Origin: CAZFBA01 sp964517135
GTDB taxonomy: Bacteria; Cyanobacteriota; Vampirovibrionia; JBFMGH01
Length of the DNA stretch: 49,992 bases
Assembly (NCBI GenBank): GCA_964517135.1
Contig: CAZFBA010000029.1
Coordinates: 1-49,992, forward strand
Direction of reading: 5' to 3'
Both the position numbers and the translations under genes were made by a program. The notes below the pieces were generated by a model, which was not told the DNA's origin, did not search any database, and saw only the letters and a list, made by a program, of their open reading frames with translations. Positions 1 to 9,384 of this stretch are shown one piece after another (within the stretch, counting starts at the first letter, position 1; each line of letters opens with the position of its first letter).

Positions 1-34
1 AATTATTAAACTGTCTACAGCTATGTTTTTTTTG

Positions 35-101
35 GGGTTTGTTTTTTGGGCAAGCGGCCCCAAAAACCAAACCCGAAGAAAAAATTTAACCAGGCAGTAA
101 T
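35..101. repeat. Hairpin-plus-tail intergenic repeat, copy 1
   Basis: Imperfect inverted repeat with arms at 35-51 and 57-74 (GGGTTTG.../...CAAACCC), followed by a 27-base tail at 75-101 containing AGAAAAAATTTAA and CAGTAAT. The same layout recurs at 24233-24299, where the arms differ in sequence but still pair and about 22 of the 27 tail bases match. The tail is not a T-run on either strand, so this is not a plain intrinsic terminator. Function unknown. Confidence 0.6.
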
Positions 102-249
102 GATGTAATATATTTATTACTAAACGCCTGTTTCACTTAAATATATTTAAAAAAAATGTTATATTGTAATAACATTCTGTGAGGCTGGTTTATTTTTTTT
201 CTATAACGTCTCAGGGTTAATAATTCACATAGTAACAGTAACGTTTTTC

Positions 250-2313
250 ATGTCATTCAACAAAATATTAGGCAAATTAAATATTTTTAATATATTGCTG
301 TACTTTATTATTGTAAGTTCAGTACTGTTTAGTCTTATCATAGGTATGCAGATTTTTAAAGTGAATCAATTCTTTGAAGACATTGAATTAAAGACACTTG
401 ATTTGCGTTTTAAACTTCCCATAAAGAGTATTAAGCACAATGAAGACATAGTTATACTGGCTATAGATGATAACAGTCTTGAGGTATTAGAAGATAGCCT
501 CGGGCGCTGGCCATGGAGTAGAGATGTTCACGCACTTATCTCAAAGGAACTCATTGATGCTGGTGCTCAATCTGTTGTATTTGACCTGATGTTTATTGGC
601 AGGCAAAAAGGCTTTGAAAAAGAAGACCAGGAACTAATAGACACTGTAAAAGAATATGATGAAGTCTATCTGGCTATGAACTTCGACCGCAGAGAAGAAA
701 GTAACCCCATTGATATTATTCAGAATGTTGAAGACCTTGCGATAAAGGTTAAAAACTTCTCAGATCTTGATTTTTCAGAAGCAACATTTACAAACGTAAG
801 GGCTATTTTACCGGAACTGTTAACCAGTACCACAAAAATAGGCATTATTAACCATAGTCGTGATAATGATAGCATCAGCCGCAGAAACCACCTTTTATTT
901 AAATATCATGGCAAGTATTATCCTTATCTGGCTTTAAAAGTTGCTATTGATGTAATTGCCCAGCGGGAAGGCAGGCCTATTAAAGAACTTATTATTACTA
1001 AAGATAATTATCTGGTAATAGGCAATACTAATATACCTCTTCAAAAAGATGGAAAGATGCTTGTAAACTGGTATGGGCCCAGTCAAACTTATGACTATAT
1101 ACCAATATGGAAAGTTATAAAGTCTATACATCAGGTGGAGCAAGGAGACCCGCCTATATTAGACCTTGAAAGAACCTTTAAGAACAAAATCATTCTGGTA
1201 GGAGCTACCGCCAGCAGTTTATTCGATATTAAAACAACTCCATTTAGTCGAGTTCACCCCGGGGTAGAATTTCAGGCAACAGTGCTCGATAATGTCATAA
1301 GTGGAGACTTTCTTACCAGGGCACCGTTTTATGTTAATGTACTTATTAGCCTCATTCTATTCATCTTAACAGGGGCCTGTGTGCTTAAAATACGTTCAGG
1401 TATGGCAACTTTTATCATTACGCTCAGTATTGCTCTTGCATACCTTATTGTAGCATCTATGGTATTTAGCTACCTTTACGTCTGGATTGATGTTATGTTT
1501 CCTATGCTGGTTATATCTGTTACCTTTACTGTTATGTATGTTATTAAATATGTTATTAAATCCAAAGACTTTGAATATACCTATAAACTGGCTGTAACTG
1601 ACGGCCTGACAGGTCTGCATAACCACAGATTCTTCCAGGAAAGAATGGTTAATAATATTGAAAGATGCCGTCGCTACAGCACAAATTTCTCACTGTTACT
1701 ACTGGATATCGACTTTTTCAAGAAGTTTAACGATAATTATGGCCACCAGGCAGGAGATGCCGTGTTAAAACAGGTTGCAGAAACCCTCAAAAAGTCTGTC
1801 AGATCTTCTGACCTTGTCGCAAGATATGGGGGGGAAGAAATGGCTATCGTTCTGGATAACGCAGACACAGAAGAAGCTATTATTATTGCAAATAAAATCT
1901 GTAAAACGGTCGCAGAAAAACCGTTTAAGCTTTCAGAGACCATTGATAAGCACGTTACAATTACTCTTGGCGTGGCAACATATCCGAAGCATGGTGACAG
2001 CCCTACAGCATTGATTGAATTTGCCGATAAATGTCTCTATAGAGGGAAAGAAAACGGCAGAAACCAGGTAGGACCTCTTTATGGAACTGAAGAAGAATCT
2101 AATAGCCAGACCGAAACATCTCAGGAAACAGATGATACGCACAATAACATTGAATTTTTTGTTGACTCCAAGCCGGTAGCAGTCGAAATAGTAGACATTG
2201 TGGCAGATATTACCCTTGATGATAACGGCAATCATCGTGAAAAATTTACCAGGCTTGAAAAAATTGAGTCTCAGAAATCAGGAGAGTCTAAAGAAGAGAA
2301 ACAGGTTTCCTGA
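250..2313 (+). CDS. CHASE2-domain membrane diguanylate cyclase (GGEEM variant)
   Basis: Probable cyclic-di-GMP synthase of the inner membrane, 687 residues. An N-terminal membrane segment (about 15-35) is followed by an extracytoplasmic CHASE2 sensor (about 40-365, with the family's GRWPWSR and VVFDLMF motifs), three membrane helices (about 370-450) and a GGDEF domain (about 450-605). The metal and substrate residues of DIDFFKKFNDNYGH are present. The signature reads GGEEM (527-531) instead of GG[DE]EF. The product-inhibition I-site RSSD (518-521) sits five residues before it, as expected. The tail from about 605 to 687 is polar, acidic and probably disordered. The gene stands alone, and no clear ribosome-binding site precedes the ATG. 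Cyclase activity is inferred; the Phe-to-Met change leaves some doubt. Confidence 0.88.
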   Translation: MSFNKILGKLNIFNILLYFIIVSSVLFSLIIGMQIFKVNQFFEDIELKTLDLRFKLPIKSIKHNEDIVILAIDDNSLEVLEDSLGRWPWSRDVHALISKELIDAGAQSVVFDLMFIGRQKGFEKEDQELIDTVKEYDEVYLAMNFDRREESNPIDIIQNVEDLAIKVKNFSDLDFSEATFTNVRAILPELLTSTTKIGIINHSRDNDSISRRNHLLFKYHGKYYPYLALKVAIDVIAQREGRPIKELIITKDNYLVIGNTNIPLQKDGKMLVNWYGPSQTYDYIPIWKVIKSIHQVEQGDPPILDLERTFKNKIILVGATASSLFDIKTTPFSRVHPGVEFQATVLDNVISGDFLTRAPFYVNVLISLILFILTGACVLKIRSGMATFIITLSIALAYLIVASMVFSYLYVWIDVMFPMLVISVTFTVMYVIKYVIKSKDFEYTYKLAVTDGLTGLHNHRFFQERMVNNIERCRRYSTNFSLLLLDIDFFKKFNDNYGHQAGDAVLKQVAETLKKSVRSSDLVARYGGEEMAIVLDNADTEEAIIIANKICKTVAEKPFKLSETIDKHVTITLGVATYPKHGDSPTALIEFADKCLYRGKENGRNQVGPLYGTEEESNSQTETSQETDDTHNNIEFFVDSKPVAVEIVDIVADITLDDNGNHREKFTRLEKIESQKSGESKEEKQVS

Positions 2314-2464
2314 CCTCGAAGTAGAAAATCTCCTTCAAGCAGATCCAGAGCACAGCGAAGAAATTTATCAAATGTTTATTCTGGATTGTCACGTAGGGCC
2401 AAAAGTCCTCCTCTCAACAATAATAGCTTATTGAATGCCTGAATTGGCCTGAAATAAAACTCTC

Positions 2465-2497
2465 ACCGGAGCGAACTTAGTTCGCTCCGGTAGTTTT
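2465..2497 (+). terminator. Intrinsic terminator after the GGDEF gene
   Basis: Near-perfect palindrome with arms ACCGGAGCGAAC and GTTCGCTCCGGT (11-13 bp stem, very short loop) followed by AGTTTT. It lies about 150 bases after the stop at 2313. The T-run is short, so termination is probable rather than certain. The stem is symmetrical and could also stop transcription from the other strand. Confidence 0.7.
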
Positions 2498-2500
2498 GCT

Positions 2501-2687
2501 GAATATTAGCCTCTTCTCTTTTCTTTTATACTGCTATAATAAACATTTCGGATAAAATTTCTTTAAACCTGAATCAAATAGCTTCTTCTAGCCAGAATGA
2601 AAGATTTTTCTGGTTTCGATTTTCAAAAATTTTATAACAGGAATTACTGATTTCAGCATAAACAGGGGATCACCAATTTCCTGAATC
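2501..2687 (-). repeat. Intergenic repeat module A, copy 1 (inverted relative to copy 2)
   Basis: This 187-base block is the reverse complement of 15027-15213, with only scattered mismatches. It contains the core GAAAATCGAAACCAGAAAAA (reversed here), which also forms one end of the MITE-like element at 29640-29808. I see no credible reading frame in it. It fills most of the dapL upstream region, 2314-2987, which has no gene. Confidence 0.85.
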
Positions 2688-2692
2688 TATAC

Positions 2693-2781
2693 TAAACGAC
2701 ATAAAAAAATAAACAATTCTAAAAGTCTCCAATTTATCTGAAATCTGATTACTTATGACTTTGATTATATTACTTCTTTCA
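2693..2781 (+). repeat. Intergenic repeat module B, copy 1
   Basis: About 90 bases beginning TAAACGACATAAAAAA match 14877-14965 in the same orientation, although the adjacent A modules are inverted relative to each other. A weaker third match starts at about 17243. Non-coding; function unknown. Confidence 0.75.
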
Positions 2782-2930
2782 AAGAGCAGTATATCAGGTG
2801 TTTCATTCAGGTAAAAAAAACTTATTGTTTTTACCTTAACTCTTGCGAAGATGTGTCATTTTATTTACTCTATGTAAGACTGATGTATAACCATGATGAT
2901 GTTTTTCTTGTGTCTGGTTATGCACTGATC

Positions 2931-2950
2931 TTTCTGTCACCCGACAGAAA
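2931..2950 (+). promoter_or_regulatory. Perfect 8-bp hairpin in the dapL leader
   Basis: TTTCTGTC / GACAGAAA with an ACCC loop, ending 37 bases before the dapL ATG and followed by A residues. It may be a leader hairpin or an operator. There is no T-run on the + strand, so it is not a standard attenuator. Chance occurrence cannot be excluded. Confidence 0.3.
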
Positions 2951-2987
2951 AAAATATAAGTAGATTTAAGCCTTAAGGAGATGAATA

Positions 2988-4175
2988 ATGCGTCCATCGA
3001 AAAAATTATCACTGATTCCACCCTATCTTTTTGCAGAAATAGATAAGAAAATCGATGCAGCAAAAGCCAGAGGAGTAGATATAATTAATTTAGGTATTGG
3101 TGATCCTGATCGGCCAACACCTGAATCTATAGTAAAAGAAATGCACAAAGGTATTGATGATCCATCAACACACGACTACCCACCCTATCAGGGTACAGTT
3201 GATTTTAGAAAAGCCTGTTCAAACTGGATGAAAAAGAGGTTTAATGTCAACCTGGATCCTTCTAACGAGATATTAGCTCTTATTGGCTCTAAAGAAGGTA
3301 TAGCCCATATGATTTTTGCCATGATCGAGCCCGGCGATTACGTTATCATTCCTGACCCGGCTTATCCAGTGTATAAAAGTTATACTATTCTCTGCGGCGG
3401 AACCCCTTATACACTACCAATAACCCCCGATAATAATTATATGCCTGATCCGGCTGAAATACCAGAAGAAGTGGCACGGAAAGCCAAAATAATGTTTTTA
3501 AATTATCCTAATAACCCTACAGGGGCAGTAGCAACAAAAGAATATTTCCAGAAGGTGCTTGACTTTGCTCGTAAATATGACATTTTAATCTGTAATGATA
3601 TGGCCTACTGCGAAATGACCTTTGATGGTTATGTGGCTCCAAGCTTTCTGGAACTCAAAGGAGCAAAAGACTATTGTGTAGAATTTTACAGTCACAGCAA
3701 AACATATAACATGACAGGCTGGAGAGTCGGCTGGGCTGCTGGAAACCCTGAAGGTATTGCAGCACTTTCGCTTATAAAAAACAATACTGATAGCGGTGTC
3801 TTTAAAGCAATACAGAGAGCAGCTATCGCCGCTTTAGAAAGCCCTCCTGAAGTGCTTGAAGAAATTAATTCAGTATACAAAGAACGTAGAGATACTTTCA
3901 TAAAAGGCCTTAATAAACTTGGCTGGAATGTTAAACCCTGTAAAGCTACTTTTTATTTATGGCTGCCAGTTCCTGAAGGCATGACAAGTATAGATTTTGC
4001 AACTGAAATGCTTGAAAAGGCCGGTGTAGTTGTACCTGCCGGTAACGGCTATGGTGACAGCGGTGAAGGTTTCTTCAGAATTGCTTTAACGGTTTCAACA
4101 GACAGACTTGAAGAAGCCCTTTTAAGAATGGAAAAACACGGTATCAGTTATCAAATGTCAAAAGTTACGAAGTAA
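2988..4175 (+). CDS. dapL: LL-diaminopimelate aminotransferase
   Basis: PLP-dependent class I/II aminotransferase that converts tetrahydrodipicolinate plus glutamate to LL-diaminopimelate in one step, bypassing the succinylase and acetylase routes. It is 395 residues, a normal length for the family. Visible family motifs are LGIGDPDRPTP, LIGSKEGIAHM, PDPAYPVY and LNYPNNPTGA. The PLP lysine is K238 in SHSKTYNMTGWRVGW. AAGGAG sits about 8 bases before the ATG and fixes the start. The gene is separate from the other dap genes here (dapF at 28.7 kb, dapB-asd-dapA at 37.4-40.2 kb). Its 670-base upstream region is filled by dispersed repeats. The call is firm; a broader-specificity aminotransferase is the only real alternative. 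Confidence 0.93.
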   Translation: MRPSKKLSLIPPYLFAEIDKKIDAAKARGVDIINLGIGDPDRPTPESIVKEMHKGIDDPSTHDYPPYQGTVDFRKACSNWMKKRFNVNLDPSNEILALIGSKEGIAHMIFAMIEPGDYVIIPDPAYPVYKSYTILCGGTPYTLPITPDNNYMPDPAEIPEEVARKAKIMFLNYPNNPTGAVATKEYFQKVLDFARKYDILICNDMAYCEMTFDGYVAPSFLELKGAKDYCVEFYSHSKTYNMTGWRVGWAAGNPEGIAALSLIKNNTDSGVFKAIQRAAIAALESPPEVLEEINSVYKERRDTFIKGLNKLGWNVKPCKATFYLWLPVPEGMTSIDFATEMLEKAGVVVPAGNGYGDSGEGFFRIALTVSTDRLEEALLRMEKHGISYQMSKVTK

Positions 4176-4318
4176 AATTTTAACAACCTTAATTTTACTA
4201 TAGAAATGCCGGCAGTATTAAGCTTCGGGCTTGTTTTCAGTTGTGTATTGACCTATGTTTTTAATCAGAGAATCTGACTGTTATCTGAAAAAGTAATCAT
4301 ACAATCAAGAAAGCAATG

Positions 4319-5356
4319 CTAGACGTTGAAAATGCAATCAGGGTCTGCTGCCATATAATTACCCCCGCTGGCATAGAACGCCCGTGCCCTGCACCCCCCG
4401 CAAACCCTCTGATAAGTGCATGAAAGACAATTCTCGCTCAGTGAATCATTATCTCTAAGTATCTTAAATACTTCTGAAGATTGCCAGATCTCTTTAAAAG
4501 GTGTCTTGAGTATATTACCTGCAATGACAGGCAAATAACCACAGGGATAAACATCACCTGATGAACTGACAAAACAAACCGCAGTGCCGGCAAGACAGCC
4601 TTTAGAGATATGATGCAACCTGCCTGGTTGTTGTTTAAAGACTTCAGGTGTTTTATTCTGCAAAAGCCTGTAATACTGAGGGGCACAGGTTACTTTAACA
4701 AAAAGTTTACTGGAATAACGCTTCTCAAGGCAATATATATCTTTTAAAACCTGTTCATAGTCTTCTGCATCAAATAGTTCAGACTTATCGAGCATCCGGC
4801 CACAGCCAACCGGAACCACTACAAAGAAATGCAGAGCTTCAACCCTTTTTTCAAGGGCAAAATGAATCATTGGCTCCAGCAGGTGACAGTTTTTTCTTGT
4901 TACAGTCATGTTAATCTGAGAACTAATACCGGCTGATATTAACATATTAAGGCCTTTTTCAGCTTTGTTAAAAGCTCCTTGTGATCTTCTCAATGCATCA
5001 TGAGTTTTAGGATCAGGGCCATCAAGGCTGATAGATACTCTTTGTATGGATGAATACTTTATTTTACTTACTATACAATCATCTATGATAGTTCCATTTG
5101 TTGCAAGAGCTGTTTTCAGGTTTTTTTCTCCTGCATAATGTGCCAGGTCAAAGATGTCTTTTCTTAGCAGCGGTTCTCCTCCGCTGAATATAAACACTGG
5201 TGAGGCAAATTCTGCTATATCATCAATTAAATCTTTTGCCTGCCGTGTATTTAGTTCGTATTTATTCTCTGTTTCTTCCATGCGGCAGTGAGCGCAGGCG
5301 AGGTTGCAGCGTTTTGTGCTTTCCCAGAAAACTATTCGCAGGTTATAATGTTCCAT
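4319..5356 (-). CDS. Radical SAM/SPASM protein, AhbD/NirJ-like (probable heme synthase)
   Basis: 345-residue radical SAM enzyme. The 4Fe-4S cluster cysteines are C17, C21 and C24 (CNLACAHC), and the SAM-binding GGEP is at 59-62. A C-terminal SPASM-type domain supplies further cysteines (KGC, YPCGY, ENCLSC, VCGGCRARA, PDC). FWESTKRCNLACAHCR and VCGGCRARA resemble the AhbD/NirJ2 branch of the alternative siroheme-to-heme pathway, where AhbD decarboxylates two propionates of Fe-coproporphyrin III. The gene overlaps the 3' end of hemB by 14 bases, indicating translational coupling and supporting a tetrapyrrole role. No other Ahb genes lie in the window, so AhbD rather than another SPASM maturase is inferred. 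Confidence 0.75.
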   Translation of the reverse strand: MEHYNLRIVFWESTKRCNLACAHCRMEETENKYELNTRQAKDLIDDIAEFASPVFIFSGGEPLLRKDIFDLAHYAGEKNLKTALATNGTIIDDCIVSKIKYSSIQRVSISLDGPDPKTHDALRRSQGAFNKAEKGLNMLISAGISSQINMTVTRKNCHLLEPMIHFALEKRVEALHFFVVVPVGCGRMLDKSELFDAEDYEQVLKDIYCLEKRYSSKLFVKVTCAPQYYRLLQNKTPEVFKQQPGRLHHISKGCLAGTAVCFVSSSGDVYPCGYLPVIAGNILKTPFKEIWQSSEVFKILRDNDSLSENCLSCTYQRVCGGCRARAFYASGGNYMAADPDCIFNV

Positions 5357-6332
5357 TTTCTTCTTTTATCCAGCGGGCAGCTTCTTTAGCGAAGTAAGTA
5401 AAGATGATATCAGCACCGGCACGTTTTATAGAAATGAGTGTTTCCGTAACGATTTTCCTTTCGTCGATCCAGCCTTTATCGCTGGCTGCCTTAATCATAG
5501 CATATTCACCAGAGACATTATAGGCTGCTACCGGGATATCTGTTAGTTCTTTAGCTTTTGAGACGATATCCAGGTATGCCAGAGCAGGTTTAATCATCAG
5601 TATATCTGCTCCTTCTGCCACATCAAGGCTGATTTCTTTTATGGCTTCACGGCTATTTGCAGAATCCATCTGGTATGAGTTTCTATCGCCGAAGGCAGGG
5701 GCAGATTGGGCAGCTTCTCTAAATGGGCCGTAAAAAGCACTGGCATATTTTACAGCATAACTCATAATTGGTATATGTTCAAAGCCTTCATTATCAAGCA
5801 CCCATCGTATGGCTTCTACACGACCGTCAAGCATATCAGAGGGTGCAACAATATCTGCACCGGCCCGGGCTTGAGAGAGAGCTACTTTAGCCAGGAGTTC
5901 TACAGAAGGGTCGTTTATGACCTGATTTTTCATAACTATACCGCAGTGGCCGTGGTTCATATACTCACACAGGCAGGTATCAGTTATAACAAGTATTTCA
6001 GAGAAGTTTTTCTTTATTTCTGTCAGAGCCACCTGAATTACTCCATCTTGATCGAAGGCTGAGCTTGCTTCAGGGTCTTTTCCATCGGGTATGCCAAACA
6101 GACAGATTGCTGGAATACCCAGTTTAATAACCTCTTCAATCTCATTAAGTGCATGATCAATTGTCTGGCGATAGATACCGGGCATAGATGGTATCCCGTC
6201 CTTTTTGTTTTTACCTTCAGAAATAAACATGGGATAGACCAGATCGTTTGTTGATAGGGCATTTTCTCTAACCATTTTTCTTAAAACAGGGTTGAGCCTC
6301 AGTCTTCTGGGTCTTATAGATGGAAATGTCAT
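5343..6332 (-). CDS. hemB: Porphobilinogen synthase (delta-aminolevulinate dehydratase)
   Basis: Condenses two 5-aminolevulinate molecules to porphobilinogen, the first shared step of tetrapyrrole synthesis. It is 329 residues, the usual length. The zinc-type metal site is visible as DTCLCEYMNHGHCG (C120, C122, C130), so this is the Zn-dependent rather than the Mg-dependent form. The substrate Schiff-base lysines are K195 (SYAVKYASAF) and K248 (LMIKPALAY). AGGAG precedes the start codon by a normal spacing. First gene of a two-gene operon with the overlapping radical SAM gene downstream. Confidence 0.96.
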   Translation of the reverse strand: MTFPSIRPRRLRLNPVLRKMVRENALSTNDLVYPMFISEGKNKKDGIPSMPGIYRQTIDHALNEIEEVIKLGIPAICLFGIPDGKDPEASSAFDQDGVIQVALTEIKKNFSEILVITDTCLCEYMNHGHCGIVMKNQVINDPSVELLAKVALSQARAGADIVAPSDMLDGRVEAIRWVLDNEGFEHIPIMSYAVKYASAFYGPFREAAQSAPAFGDRNSYQMDSANSREAIKEISLDVAEGADILMIKPALAYLDIVSKAKELTDIPVAAYNVSGEYAMIKAASDKGWIDERKIVTETLISIKRAGADIIFTYFAKEAARWIKEENGTL

Positions 6333-6794
6333 AATATTCTCCTGTTTTGAAAGGTGTGTATTATTTTTAATGCAATAATGGCTATGGTTTTATTGTATCA
6401 GGGTTTGAAAAAGAAATGAAAACCTTTATATTAGAATTTCAAAACCATCACCTCTTTTAATCACCTGAATATCTTACTACAAAAATTTATCTAGAACTAC
6501 ATAGCAAGAAAAAAGCACATTAATATATATTTCAGAGTATTAAGTTTTTTAAAAATGTTACTATAAGAAGAAAACACTTGAATTCTTGCAGTCAATGTGT
6601 TTTGATATAAAAAGGCAGATATAAAAAGATACAAATTTTAAATCACATATAAAGTTTTTACACAACTTACCGTAGTATTAAGTAAGAACTTTAAAGAGTT
6701 TATGTAACATTAATAATAAAATAATGGTAAATTTATAACAAGAGCAGAGTATATTTTAGTGGAAGGTTAACAGGTAACATAGTGAGGGCAATAA
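6333..6794. other. Divergent intergenic region between hemB and pilin-like gene 1
   Basis: 462 very A+T-rich bases containing the upstream regions of both flanking genes. Two direct copies of GATATAAAAAG sit at 6604-6614 and 6618-6628. I see no gene, terminator or matching dispersed repeat. Confidence 0.5.
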
Positions 6795-7775
6795 ATGATA
6801 AATAGAAGCAGGTTCGGGTCAAATCTTGTTGAATACGTAATACCGATAGCTGTTATAGCTCTGGTTGCAGGGCTTGGCCTTTATAATATGATATCTTCCG
6901 GGTCTATATTAAGCTTTGCTTCAGGCTCTGGAAACATGGAAGTAGATAAATCAGCCAAAAAGGGTGTCATTAACCCTTCTAAAGGAACAAAGCTTTTAGT
7001 TAATCCCAATGCCGGTGACCTTGGCGGCTCTATTGATAATCCTGTGGGGCAGTGTCAGGATGGCATTTGTGCAGTAGATTATGGCAAATTTATCATTACT
7101 AACATACCTGAAGAGTTTGACGAGTTTATTCAAACCAGCGGGGCTTCTGGTGGCGTTGGTAAAATGGCAGATTATCTGAATAAGGTTGCTGATGATTATG
7201 AAAATATTGGTGAGTTTAATATTGCAAACGAGATAAGGCTTCTTGCTAACATGGGTCACAACATAGCTCTTATTATGGCTGAGTATGAAAATATTTACAA
7301 TTCCTGTTCGGGTGACCCTGTGTGCATAAGCAGTTTTGATGATCAGCCATTTCCTGTTCCTGCTGGATATGATAGCTCTCTTTTACCTTTCCCGGCAGGT
7401 GCTACCTATAAGACCATGTTAGATTCTGGTGCTCTTGGTGCAGCTGTAAATAATAATGCAACTTCGCCTCTTGCAGGTGCCTATGTATCACAGTTAAATA
7501 AAATACTTGGCACAGGTTCAATTGATAATTCTGTCAAAGGGGTCATTGAAGAACTTTCCTGGAACATTGGAACAGTTGGTCAGGATTTTCAATCAAATTA
7601 TCTTTATACAGTGGGTACCACTCCGACATATTATGATCCTCTAACAGGTGCTGTGACGCAGCCAGGATCCTATACATCTTTATCAAACTACCAGCCCAGC
7701 AGCATTACCAATGTATATTCACAGTTAATTTGTGCTGAAGGCTATGGCACTGATACTGGAGTATATTGTCACTAG
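6795..7775 (+). CDS. Flp-like prepilin domain protein with cysteine-rich ectodomain (paralogue 1)
   Basis: 326 residues. The N-terminus has a class-III-like prepilin pattern: a short basic leader, G8, then SNLVEY with Glu at +5 and Tyr at +6, and a hydrophobic helix to about residue 35. Cleavage after G8 by a prepilin peptidase is inferred. The large ectodomain carries six cysteines (87, 92, 171, 177, 313, 325), all matched in the paralogue at 18996-20069, which suggests conserved disulfides. Shared blocks include NPxAGDxGG, DYGxFI, EFIQ and GASGG, plus a C-terminus LIC...CH. The ectodomain is far longer than in true Flp pilins (about 60 residues). AGTGAGGGCAAT before the ATG nearly matches the paralogue's leader. 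Function as surface pseudopilin or adhesin is inferred. Confidence 0.75.
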   Translation: MINRSRFGSNLVEYVIPIAVIALVAGLGLYNMISSGSILSFASGSGNMEVDKSAKKGVINPSKGTKLLVNPNAGDLGGSIDNPVGQCQDGICAVDYGKFIITNIPEEFDEFIQTSGASGGVGKMADYLNKVADDYENIGEFNIANEIRLLANMGHNIALIMAEYENIYNSCSGDPVCISSFDDQPFPVPAGYDSSLLPFPAGATYKTMLDSGALGAAVNNNATSPLAGAYVSQLNKILGTGSIDNSVKGVIEELSWNIGTVGQDFQSNYLYTVGTTPTYYDPLTGAVTQPGSYTSLSNYQPSSITNVYSQLICAEGYGTDTGVYCH

Positions 7776-8170
7776 TATAGATATGATTTCAGTCAGTTTT
7801 ATTCTGTCAATGCTATAATTTCTGGTAGTATTGAGGGTTATTTTTGTGATAATCCATGTCAGTCAGGGTTGTTAAGATTGTTATTCTTTAATACCCCTTC
7901 AAGGCTAGCAATACCGGCATAGAGAGCAGGCATAAAATTTCCTGAAAGCAAAACCACAACAAAATGTTGATCATTTATTTGTTCATCACGCTTTAAGAAA
8001 TTTAACTTAATCTAATAATCGCAAAATCTGACTGGCTTTGCTGCAAGCAGGTTTTCAGGATTGAATAAAAAACCTGAAGTGTTATCAAGCAATTTTAAAA
8101 AGAATTATGGTTTTCATTTGGGCTGAGTTATTTAACAATAAAAGTAGAGTCAATTTTATGCAGGACGCAT
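7776..8170. other. Intergenic region, 395 bases
   Basis: No gene supported. A 50-codon open stretch on the minus strand (7859-8011) lacks a start at its beginning and is discussed among the rejected items. The last 60 bases hold the leader of the TPR gene, with GCAGGA close before its ATG. Confidence 0.4.
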
Positions 8171-9367
8171 ATGAAATCTATCAAGAGATACTATTATAAA
8201 ACACTTGCTTTAATATATTATAAGCGGAGAGACTATGATTCTGCTGCTCGTATGTATTTTAAACTGATACAACTGGAGCCTGACAACACTGAATTTTATA
8301 CCAGATTGGGTGGTTGTTATGCTCTGTCAGGTGACAACCGTTATGCTATAGATACTTATAAGAAAGGTCTTGAGCTTGATCCTGATAACTATAAGCTTCA
8401 TGAAGCTCTTGGAGGTATCTATTCTTTTACGGAGGATCTTGACCTGGCAGAAGAACATTATTTAAAGGCAATATCACTAAATCCTGATTCATATAAATCT
8501 CAACTTAACCTGGGTGATATTTATAAAGCAACAAACGAATATGAAAAAGCTATTCAGGCCTACACAAGAGCCAGTCGCATCAACAGGGATAACCCCTACA
8601 ATTACAGTGCTCTGGGTGATGTCTATTTTAAAACAGGTAATTATGAGAAAGCACTGGAAAATTATTTAAAAAAACACAGCCTTGACAGAAAATCTTCCAG
8701 CATCTGTACCGCTATTGCTGATACATACTGCAAGCTTTACAGGCTTGATGATGCAATTGAGTTTTATAGAAAGGCTATAATGCTTGATCCATATAACCCG
8801 ATACCCTATGCCAGTGTGGGTTCACTTTATCTTGCCCTGGAACGCTATGATGAAGCTGCTTATGTACTGGGTAAAGCTCTTTTAATTAATCCTGAAGATG
8901 TAAGCAAGCGTTCAACTATGGGTTCTGCCTATAAACACAGAATTCTTGAACATCAGGTTAAGCAGATGCATAGAGAAATACATCTTTTGTGCCACCTGGG
9001 AATAGCAAGTGCGCACAAAGCAAGAGAAAAATATGATGATGCTATCAGGGAATATAATAATGCCTTAAGTATAAACAGCTCAATAGCAGAAGCTTTTACA
9101 GGCCTGGGAAGTGTCTATGCTATCAAGGGAGATTTTGAGCAGGCAAATGACTACCTTTCAAGAGCACTCATTCTTGAACCTGACAACCCTGAAGCCCTTT
9201 TGAATATGGGTATACTTAAAATTAACCTGAAAAAAATGGATCAAGCCCGGCAATATTATGAAAAACTTTCTGAACTGTGTCCTGAGTTTGCCGTCAATCT
9301 GTTAAACTTAATAGAAGAAGAAATAAATAACGCCGAAAACCCTGAAAGTGCTACCAGTAGTGACTAA
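8171..9367 (+). CDS. TPR-repeat protein, about 10 repeats
   Basis: 398 residues built almost entirely of tetratricopeptide repeats. Successive 34-residue units carry the expected Gly/Ala/Tyr-Ala-Pro pattern, for example YTRLGGCYALSGD and AYTGLG-type helices with LEPDNPEA turns. There is no signal peptide or membrane helix, so it is probably cytoplasmic. A longer non-TPR stretch at about 255-285 separates two repeat blocks. TPR scaffolds bind other proteins and the partner cannot be read from sequence. Its neighbours are pilin-like gene 1 upstream and the convergent Maf/dtd operon downstream. Related TPR genes occur at 35284 and 41180. Confidence 0.88.
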   Translation: MKSIKRYYYKTLALIYYKRRDYDSAARMYFKLIQLEPDNTEFYTRLGGCYALSGDNRYAIDTYKKGLELDPDNYKLHEALGGIYSFTEDLDLAEEHYLKAISLNPDSYKSQLNLGDIYKATNEYEKAIQAYTRASRINRDNPYNYSALGDVYFKTGNYEKALENYLKKHSLDRKSSSICTAIADTYCKLYRLDDAIEFYRKAIMLDPYNPIPYASVGSLYLALERYDEAAYVLGKALLINPEDVSKRSTMGSAYKHRILEHQVKQMHREIHLLCHLGIASAHKAREKYDDAIREYNNALSINSSIAEAFTGLGSVYAIKGDFEQANDYLSRALILEPDNPEALLNMGILKINLKKMDQARQYYEKLSELCPEFAVNLLNLIEEEINNAENPESATSSD

Positions 9368-9384
9368 TATCATTTCATTGGGTA

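Noticed and set aside
2198..2434. A second frame overlapping and extending beyond the end of the CHASE2-GGDEF gene (PDLEVENLLQADPEHSEEIY).
   Set aside because: It might be a frameshifted C-terminus, but the annotated frame ends naturally in a polar tail after a complete GGDEF domain and no homopolymer lies at the junction.
2931..2950. The dapL leader hairpin as a riboswitch or attenuator.
   Set aside because: Single short stem, no T-run, no lysine-riboswitch architecture visible.
7859..8011. A 50-codon open frame on the minus strand with protein-like composition (for example FVVVLLSGNFMPALYAG).
   Set aside because: No start codon at its beginning, no ribosome-binding site, and this length is expected by chance. 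It could be a gene fragment but nothing supports it.
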